The translations under genes and the position numbers were made by a program. Below, in pieces: positions 58,506-64,000 of a DNA stretch of 64,000 nt (position 1 is its first letter; each line of letters opens with the position of its first letter). The notes under the pieces were generated by a model. That model was not told where the DNA came from. It made no database searches and worked only from the letters and a program-made list of their open reading frames with translations. The stretch is from Halapricum hydrolyticum (GTDB taxonomy: Archaea; Halobacteriota; Halobacteria; Halobacteriales; Haloarculaceae), in assembly GCA_025517565.1 (NCBI GenBank), contig JAOPKD010000002.1, positions 62,001 to 126,000 of the forward strand, given 5' to 3'.

Positions 58506-60533
58506 TTACAGCGTCACCACGTCGAGGATGTGCACGATGTTCCCGTCGCCTAGCACTGCCGTCCCGGAGAGACCGGGCGTTCCCGAGAGGATCCCCTCTA
58601 GGGGTTTGACGACGACTTCCTCCTGGCTCTCGACGGAATCGCAGTGCAGGGCGATCCGACGTTCGGACTCGCGGATCCGAACGAGCATCCCGTCGCCGTT
58701 TTTCGTCTCTCCGGGCACGTCGAACGTCTTCGCGATGTCGACGACCGGGTAGATCTCGTCGTTGTGCTTGATCACTTCGGTTCCGTTGATCGTCTGGGCT
58801 TTCGTCGCCCGGGTGATCTCGTCGACGTTCTTGATCGGGACGCCGTACTGTTCGTCGCCGACCTGGACGAACAACACCTTCACGATCGCCATCGTCACCG
58901 GCAGACGTAGCGAAACGGTCGTCCCTTCTCCCGGCGTGGACTCGACGTTGACGCTGCCGTCGAGTTTCGTGACTGTCTCGTGGACGACGTCCATGCCGAC
59001 GCCGCGACCGCTCGTGTCGGTGACTTCGTCCGCCGTCGAAAAGCCGGGGTGGAAGATCAGATCGTAGAGATCCGAGTCGGTCATCGCTTCGATCTCTTCC
59101 GGTGATCGAACCCCCTGGTCGAGCGCCTGGTCTTTGATCGCATCGACGTCGAGTCCGGACCCGTCGTCCGCAACCTCGATGATGACGTGATCGCGCTCCC
59201 GGGAGGCCGACAGTGTGACCTCGCCCGTTCGGGACTTGCCGAGCCGCTCGCGTTCCTCCGGCGGTTCGATCCCGTGGTCGACCGCGTTCCGCAGGATGTG
59301 CATCAGCGGATCGGAGATCTCTGTGAGGATCGTCCGATCGAGCTCGATGTCTTCGCCCTCGATGGTGAAATCGATCTCCTTGCCCAGATCCCGCGAGAGG
59401 TCCCGAACCAGCCGCGGGAACTTCCCGACGACCTTTTTCAGCGGGATCAACCGCATGTCCATGACCGTGTTCTGGAGGTTCGCCGTGATCTTGTCGAGTT
59501 CGTTGAGGTTCTCCGAGGCGGAATCGAGCCGTTCCTGCTCGACCGCGCGCCGGAGCTTGATCCGGCTCGTCACTAGCTGTTCGACCAGTCCGTGCAGTTC
59601 GTCGAGCTGATCGACGTCGACCCGAACGGACTTGATCTCCTCGACCGATCCGGCTTCACCGTCCGACGCGTCCGCCGTATCGGCCGTGGCCGAACTCGCG
59701 CTCCCTGTCCCGGCAGATGCTCCACTGCCGGTACTCGAAGCCGCCCCACTGTCGGTCTCTGTCGACGACGCCCCGTCGTCGACTCCCGCCGCCCGTGCTT
59801 CGAGGGCGTCGGTCACGTCGGTCACCGTTGCGTCTTCGACCTTGCTCGCGGCGCTCAGCGTCGCCTCGACCGCCGAGCGGTGCGCGCCCGCGAGGAACAC
59901 GTCGAAGGCGTCCTCGAAGTCACCGTCTTCGATCGCGTCGCGGGACGGATCGGTGGCCAGGATCGCCAGTGCGTCCTCGATCGACTCGAGGGTCAGCATC
60001 GCGTCGACACCCGGCATCTGTGCGTCACCGGCCGACACCGACGCGTGGTAGACCGGTCCGTCGACGTCCGGCAGTTCGATCCCGGAGAGCAACTCCTCGG
60101 GATCCCGACTCGGTTCGCCCGTCTGTTTGTCGGTCGCCTCGCTCACGCCATCAGCGGAGTCATCCATAACTCCGCGAATGTCCGCGACGATCGCGTCGGT
60201 GTCGACCGTCGATTCGCCAGTCTCGTCGATCTCGTGGACGATCGCTTCGATCTGGTCGACGCCGGCGAAGATGAGATCCATGATCTCCGGCGTGACTTCG
60301 AGGTGGTCGTCACGCATCTCATCAAGGAGGTCCTCGATGGCGTGAGCGAGGTCGGAGGCGTCGTCGAAGCCCATCGCGCCGAAGTTGCCCTTCAGCGTAT
60401 GTGCAGTCCGGAAGATCGCCTCCATCGCCTCGGTGTTTTCAGGGTCCGATTCGAGATCGAGCAGCGAGTTGTTCAACTCGGTGATCGCTTCCTCGCTTTC
60501 GCGGATGAACGCGTCGAGATACTGATCGTCCAT
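58506..60533 (-). CDS. cheA: Chemotaxis histidine kinase CheA
   Basis: This 675-residue kinase has an HPt domain with phosphorylated His45 (FRTAHTLKGNFGAMG), a P2-like acidic region (about 140-330), dimerisation helices (VDQLDELHGLVEQLVTSRIK), an HATPase domain (HILRNAVDHGIEPPEER, DDGSGLDVD, FSTADEVTDTSGRGVGMDVV) and a C-terminal CheW-like domain. AGGAGG at 60543-60548, inside the end of cheB, sits at proper distance before the ATG, with one base between cheB stop and cheA start. Confidence 0.95.
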   Translation of the reverse strand: MDDQYLDAFIRESEEAITELNNSLLDLESDPENTEAMEAIFRTAHTLKGNFGAMGFDDASDLAHAIEDLLDEMRDDHLEVTPEIMDLIFAGVDQIEAIVHEIDETGESTVDTDAIVADIRGVMDDSADGVSEATDKQTGEPSRDPEELLSGIELPDVDGPVYHASVSAGDAQMPGVDAMLTLESIEDALAILATDPSRDAIEDGDFEDAFDVFLAGAHRSAVEATLSAASKVEDATVTDVTDALEARAAGVDDGASSTETDSGAASSTGSGASAGTGSASSATADTADASDGEAGSVEEIKSVRVDVDQLDELHGLVEQLVTSRIKLRRAVEQERLDSASENLNELDKITANLQNTVMDMRLIPLKKVVGKFPRLVRDLSRDLGKEIDFTIEGEDIELDRTILTEISDPLMHILRNAVDHGIEPPEERERLGKSRTGEVTLSASRERDHVIIEVADDGSGLDVDAIKDQALDQGVRSPEEIEAMTDSDLYDLIFHPGFSTADEVTDTSGRGVGMDVVHETVTKLDGSVNVESTPGEGTTVSLRLPVTMAIVKVLFVQVGDEQYGVPIKNVDEITRATKAQTINGTEVIKHNDEIYPVVDIAKTFDVPGETKNGDGMLVRIRESERRIALHCDSVESQEEVVVKPLEGILSGTPGLSGTAVLGDGNIVHILDVVTL

Positions 60534-60534
60534 G

Positions 60535-61608
60535 TTAGTGAACCTCCTGTGGTACCGCATCGAGAATGGCCGCCGGGATCGACTCGATCGACGTGATCGT
60601 ATCGACACAGCCAGTTTCGATCGCCCGCTTTGGCATCCCGAACACTGCCGAACTAGCTTCGTCCTGTGCGATCGTTCGAGCGCCTCGCTCTTTGAGCGCA
60701 CGGATACCGTCCGCACCGTCCTCGCCCATCCCGGTAAGGATGACACCGATCAACCGATCGTCGACCGTTTCGGCGGCAGATTTCATCGTCACGTCGACGG
60801 CGGGACGAACGCTGTTGACCGGCGGATCGTCGGTCAGTGACACGCGGAGTCGGCCGTGACTGTAGTTCGCGACTTCCATGTGCTGGTCGCCGGCGGCCAC
60901 GAGCGCTTCGCCGCTGCCGATACGGGCCCCGTCTTGCGCCTCGGAGACGTCGTATTCACTTCGGGCGTCCAGCCGTTCGGCGAACCGACCGGTGAACCCG
61001 CCGGGCATGTGCTGGACGATCAGCACGCGCAGCGACGCCGTGAGCGGCAGCGACGACATGACCTCTTCGACCACTGTCGGCCCGCCGGTCGAGGAGCCGA
61101 TGACGAGTGTTGGCCGTCCGCCATATCGCTCTGGCGCAGCGTCCGGACGTTCCGTCCCGGCACCTGAACTCGTGGTTTCGGCGGCGGTGTCGCCGGCTCT
61201 CGGTTCGGCCTGTGCGACTGAATGGACGATATCGACCAGCTGATCTTTCAGCCGAGACATCTCCATCGAGACCTCACCGCCGGGTTTGGTGAAGAAATCG
61301 ACTGCCCCCTTCTGGAGCGCCTCGAACGTGACGTCGGCGTCCTCGTCGGTATGCGCGCTCAACATCAGGATCGGTGTTGGATGCTGGGCCATGATCCGCC
61401 CGACGGCCTCGATCCCGTCCATCTCCGGCATCTCGACGTCCATCGTGACGACGTCGGGGTCGTGCTCGCGGACGGCTTGGACGGCTTCATGACCGTTTTT
61501 TGCCTGCGCGACCACGTCGATCCCGCCCTCCGAGAGAATATCGGAGATGACGCTTCGCATGAAATGCGAGTCGTCGGCGACAACAGCCCGCGGCGATGAT
61601 CGTGGCAT
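60535..61608 (-). CDS. cheB: Chemotaxis response regulator / protein-glutamate methylesterase CheB
   Basis: The 357-residue enzyme has a receiver domain (residues 5-120, phospho-acceptor Asp57 in DVVTMDVEMPEMDG, acidic pair in VVADDSHFM) and, after a Thr/Gly/Ala linker, the methylesterase domain with the catalytic Ser in VIGSSTGGPT, His in LIVQHMPGGF and Asp in TGMGEDGADG. It removes methyl (and amide) groups from receptors. It is the first gene of the minus-strand che operon, divergent from cheW. Confidence 0.95.
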   Translation of the reverse strand: MPRSSPRAVVADDSHFMRSVISDILSEGGIDVVAQAKNGHEAVQAVREHDPDVVTMDVEMPEMDGIEAVGRIMAQHPTPILMLSAHTDEDADVTFEALQKGAVDFFTKPGGEVSMEMSRLKDQLVDIVHSVAQAEPRAGDTAAETTSSGAGTERPDAAPERYGGRPTLVIGSSTGGPTVVEEVMSSLPLTASLRVLIVQHMPGGFTGRFAERLDARSEYDVSEAQDGARIGSGEALVAAGDQHMEVANYSHGRLRVSLTDDPPVNSVRPAVDVTMKSAAETVDDRLIGVILTGMGEDGADGIRALKERGARTIAQDEASSAVFGMPKRAIETGCVDTITSIESIPAAILDAVPQEVH

Positions 61609-61814
61609 AGGTCTTTTACCTGTGAAACATGTGGACACGACGTAAATCGCCCGGTCGTCTGTCCACGTTGGCCTCATCTATCCCGAGCGACAAAATAAAG
61701 ACACCGCCCTGGTATTCAATCTTGATAGCACAGGAGACACGCTTAAGGGATTTTGTCGGGAGGGTTCAGATATCGACCGCCGGAAACGAGTCGGCCGTGC
61801 CGTACACAAAGACC
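61609..61814. promoter_or_regulatory. Divergent cheB / cheW promoter region
   Basis: This 206-base gap separates the two che transcription units. GACAAAATAAAGAC near 61688-61701 is AT-rich enough for a TATA element of the cheB operon; ACGCTTAAGGGATTTT near 61739-61754 could serve cheW. Confidence 0.35.
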
Positions 61815-62240
61815 ATGTCAGACGCAACGAATCAGGTCCTCGAATTTCAGCTCGGGGACGAGACCTACTGCGTGAGTATCGATTACGTGACGGAAATCGT
61901 CGACGTCGGGGAGCTGACGTCGGTCCCGAACGCCCCACCCCACGTAGAGGGCGTCATGGATCTTCGTGGGCGAACGACATCGATCATCAATCCCAAAACC
62001 GTCTTCGACATCGACGGTGGCGAACCGTCCCGCATTATCGTCTTCGACCCGGAGATCGCGGACGACGAACAGGGGGCGGTCGGATGGCTCGTCGACGAAG
62101 TTCACCAGGTGAGCCAGGTCGACCCCGAGAACGTCGATCGATCGCCGACGACCGACGACGTCGATTCGGTCCGAGGCGTCGTCAAGCGCGACGGCGGATT
62201 CGTCATCTGGGTCAATCCGGACGCGATCCGGACCGCGTGA
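61815..62240 (+). CDS. cheW: Chemotaxis coupling protein CheW
   Basis: The 141-residue protein is a single CheW SH3-like domain (NQVLEFQLGDETYCVSIDYV, VTEIVDVGELTSVPNAPPHV, GVMDLRGRTTSIINPKTVFD), linking receptors to CheA. The ATG at 61815 gives the family's short acidic N-terminus. It is transcribed away from the cheB operon. Haloarchaea usually have one or two CheW; only this one is seen here. Confidence 0.95.
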   Translation: MSDATNQVLEFQLGDETYCVSIDYVTEIVDVGELTSVPNAPPHVEGVMDLRGRTTSIINPKTVFDIDGGEPSRIIVFDPEIADDEQGAVGWLVDEVHQVSQVDPENVDRSPTTDDVDSVRGVVKRDGGFVIWVNPDAIRTA

Positions 62241-62497
62241 TACTGCCGGCGATCCTTTCTCGAACCCATTCGGCCCCCCGTCGTGCCGAATATCTCTCTG
62301 AATGTGTAGCTGTATGCCCTTACGAACGTGTCGCCAGCACGATGAGAACGCGAAACTGCGCGCGCGGTGATCTCTCCTCAGAGAGCACGCCTCCGTCGGT
62401 GGTGGCGTCGGAGGAACCGACGTACGACGACCACTCTGTGTGTCGAGGCATGAATAAGACTTTTTTGCTTCCCCGCCAGAGATACATCCAACAGAGC

Positions 62498-62512
62498 GTC
62501 GCGTGACGCGAC
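62498..62512. promoter_or_regulatory. Hairpin GTCGCG-TGA-CGCGAC before the KaiC-like start codon
   Basis: A perfect 6-base GC stem with a three-base loop, ending 9 bases before the ATG at 62522. A TATA-like GACTTTTTTGC lies at 62458-62468, so the hairpin falls within or near the short 5' leader and may hinder ribosome access. Confidence 0.45.
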
Positions 62513-62521
62513 GGGACCACA

Positions 62522-63250
62522 ATGATCGAACTCACAAAAACCGGCATCGACGGCCTGGACGAAATCTTGAACGGCGGCATCGTGAAGGACTCGACGACGC
62601 TCGTCAGCGGCAACCCTGGGGCAGGAAAGAGCATCCTCGGACTGCAATACATTTATAATGGCGTAGATATGTTCGATGAGAAGGGGATCTATCTCTCTTT
62701 CGAGGAGAACCAGCAAGACCTCCGCGAAGCCGCCGAGTCGATCGGGTTCGACAAGTGGCCGGAATTCGTCGAGAGAGGAGACATTCTCATCTACGACAAG
62801 AAGCAACTGCTCGGGGAGAACGATTTTTCTTCATCACTCGATATGCTGCTCGAAGACTTCAGAGACAGCGAATACGAGCGACTCGTGTTGGATTCGCTCG
62901 CAATGTTCAATCTCTTTTTCGACGACGAGCGCGAACGTCGCACGTATCTTCTGAAGTTCTCTGACATCCTGAAGGAGAACGGACTGACGACTCTGATGAC
63001 CAACGAACAGGGGGCCGTCTTCCCGAAAAGCGACATCGGGCTGGAAAACTACCTGACCGACGGAAATATCTACCTGCTACAGACGCCGACCGAATCGGGC
63101 GTCAAACGGTACGTCTGGGTCGCGAAGATGCGAAAGCAGGACATCAAAACGGACATCTTCCCGATGGAGATATCCTGGGGTGGGATCACCGTCCACCAAA
63201 ACGCCAGCGAGTTTTCGATGATGAACCGGGGCGATTCCCCTATCGAGTGA
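62522..63250 (+). CDS. KaiC/RadA-type ATPase (single domain)
   Basis: The 242-residue protein is a single RecA-like KaiC domain with Walker A GNPGAGKS (residues 30-37), glutamates after it in SFEENQQDL, Walker B in ERLVLDSLAMFNL and a beta-strand C-terminus (GITVHQNASEF). ArlH (FlaH) and the haloarchaeal Cir proteins belong to this class; no other arl genes are beside it. In che neighbourhoods such ATPases are often paired with a winged-helix gene, as here 131 bases downstream. Its client process is unknown. Confidence 0.85.
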   Translation: MIELTKTGIDGLDEILNGGIVKDSTTLVSGNPGAGKSILGLQYIYNGVDMFDEKGIYLSFEENQQDLREAAESIGFDKWPEFVERGDILIYDKKQLLGENDFSSSLDMLLEDFRDSEYERLVLDSLAMFNLFFDDERERRTYLLKFSDILKENGLTTLMTNEQGAVFPKSDIGLENYLTDGNIYLLQTPTESGVKRYVWVAKMRKQDIKTDIFPMEISWGGITVHQNASEFSMMNRGDSPIE

Positions 63251-63343
63251 CACTCCCGAGATCTGACTGTGTCGGGCCTGCACCCCGTAATATCACGACT
63301 GAAAAGCCCCTACTGTAAGAAATTCTAGTGGATGGTAGAGGCG

Positions 63344-63360
63344 GTAGATTTATTGTCTAC
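63344..63360 (+). promoter_or_regulatory. Promoter with TATA box inside an inverted repeat
   Basis: GTAGA-TTTATTG-TCTAC is a perfect 5-base inverted repeat around TTTATTG, 28-33 bases before the ATG at 63382. Binding of a dimer would cover the TATA box, giving repression. Confidence 0.55.
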
Positions 63361-63381
63361 AGAATTCAAAACTTGATAACG

Positions 63382-63717
63382 ATGGCTTCGGTCGATCTTC
63401 TCCGGACACTGGGGAACAAATACAGTGCGGAGATCCTCGACGCGGCGGACGAGCCACAGTCAGCACAGGACCTCAGCGACGAACTCGATATTCCGATCGC
63501 GACCTGTTATCGGCGGATCGACGAGCTGACCGAACACGGATTGCTCGAATTACACGACAGTATCCTTTCGGAAGATCGTCGACGGATCAAGGTCTATCGG
63601 CGCAACGTCGAGTCGGTGACTGTCGATTTCGACCAATCGATGGGTATCTCTGTCGAAGAGCGATCGGAAGTGACGAACAAACTCGACGAAGCCTGGCGGA
63701 CGCTCTCTGAGGGGTAG
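63382..63717 (+). CDS. Winged-helix regulator (ArsR-like)
   Basis: The 111-residue protein has one winged helix (VDLLRTLGNKYSAEILDAAD, DIPIATCYRRIDELTEHGLL, wing HDSILSEDRRRIKVYRRNV) and a short helical end, an ArsR/DUF7342-like layout. The ATG at 63382 fits a leaderless start from the TATA box at 63349-63354. Next to it is a DUF7521-like membrane gene, a common haloarchaeal partner. It probably binds the inverted repeat at its own promoter. Confidence 0.82.
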   Translation: MASVDLLRTLGNKYSAEILDAADEPQSAQDLSDELDIPIATCYRRIDELTEHGLLELHDSILSEDRRRIKVYRRNVESVTVDFDQSMGISVEERSEVTNKLDEAWRTLSEG

Positions 63718-63802
63718 TCACGCGCGCCCACGGGCACAGTTATCAGCCGCGATATTTTCAAGGGTGGGATTTAATAGACGACGTGGACGAGTACCGGGTA
63801 GG

Positions 63803-64000
63803 ATGATCGAGTTCCTCTATGCCGTCCTGACACTGGTCTTCGTCGTCGCGGGTCTGACGATGGTCGGGATGGCGATGCGTGCGTACGTACAGACGTCTCG
63901 GCGGGCAATGTTGCATCTGTCGCTCGGGTTCGCGCTGGCCGTGGCGGGCGCGGCGGCGACCATGATCAGTGCGTTCCTGACAGACTTTGGGATGTCGTCC
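63803..64000 (+). CDS. DUF7521-like membrane protein, N-terminal part
   Basis: The gene runs off the right edge. The visible 66 codons read MIEFLYAVLTLVFVVAGLTM followed by VGMAMRAYVQTSRRAMLHLS and GFALAVAGAAATMISAFLTD, two or more transmembrane helices. This is the layout of DUF7521, usually paired with a winged-helix gene, as here 85 bases upstream. Function unknown; it may pass a membrane signal to the regulator. Confidence 0.65.
   Translation, partial: MIEFLYAVLTLVFVVAGLTMVGMAMRAYVQTSRRAMLHLSLGFALAVAGAAATMISAFLTDFGMSS

Noticed and set aside
1..64000. tRNA, rRNA, riboswitch, insertion sequences, attachment sites, replication origin
   Set aside because: No cloverleaf with T-loop GGTTCRANTCC and matching stems, no rRNA-like segment, no transposase or integrase protein, no Orc1/Cdc6 gene or origin repeats were seen by reading intergenic regions. 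A covariance-model scan would be decisive.

Overview
The window is chromosomal DNA of a haloarchaeon (class Halobacteria, Euryarchaeota). The evidence is GC-rich DNA with strong G/C third-position bias, very acidic proteins, twin-arginine lipoproteins, TATA boxes about 30 bases before start codons, and archaeal marker proteins: Dph2, CheF, NucS, AMP phosphorylase, a PcrB/GGGP-synthase-family protein and an AglJ-type glycosyltransferase. A place near Haloarcula/Halomicrobium is only a guess. I found no rRNA, tRNA, CRISPR array, transposase or prophage genes; the region reads as core and lineage-specific chromosome.

Layout. 1-7.1 kb: partial methyltransferase, small HTH protein, YkgJ Fe/Zn cluster protein, TRAM protein, 40-residue zinc ribbon, M29 aminopeptidase, the translationally coupled glmU-glmS pair (UDP-GlcNAc supply) and two small proteins. 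7.2-9.6 kb: a Tat-exported DyP-like protein and a P19/Tp34-like iron-binding protein. 9.7-18.2 kb: two alpha/beta hydrolases (one lacking its serine nucleophile), a DUF420-type membrane protein, a PcrB-family protein beside an unknown helical protein with an aspartate-rich motif, a membrane protein and a TrkA/RCK channel. 18.2-24.5 kb: two tandem paralogous lipoproteins, dph2, a DUF4870-like protein, another lipoprotein and a METTL5-like methyltransferase. 24.5-29.9 kb: rhomboid protease, divergent doxX/hxlR pair, DUF5789-like protein, AglJ-like glycosyltransferase and mqo.

30.0-37.0 kb holds two metal-flavoured loci around a rhodanese and AMP phosphorylase: (i) a SHOCT protein, a secreted His/Tyr-rich protein and a membrane winged-helix protein with a Met-rich loop; (ii) a NifX-like protein with a repeat-built His tail, an overlapping metallo-beta-lactamase-fold gene, a winged-helix protein and a DtxR-type repressor, with a palindrome ahead of the regulators. 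37.3-42.3 kb is a lactate-use operon (lctP plus a FAD/Fe-S D-lactate dehydrogenase) behind a possible leader ORF. 42.3-46.9 kb has an Nramp-like carrier without the family metal motif, an intact and a frameshifted HTH gene, and a phosphodiesterase-like protein. 47.0-52.7 kb has a second M29 aminopeptidase, small proteins including an orphan LysW-like carrier, and nucS.

52.8-64.0 kb: mutS, then a chemotaxis block (cheB-cheA-cheR-HEAT-cheF on the minus strand, cheW divergent), a KaiC/RadA-type ATPase, a winged-helix regulator whose TATA box lies inside an inverted repeat, and the start of a DUF7521-like membrane gene. The che genes cover receptor coupling, kinase, adaptation and link to the archaellum (CheF); cheY, cheC and cheD are not here.
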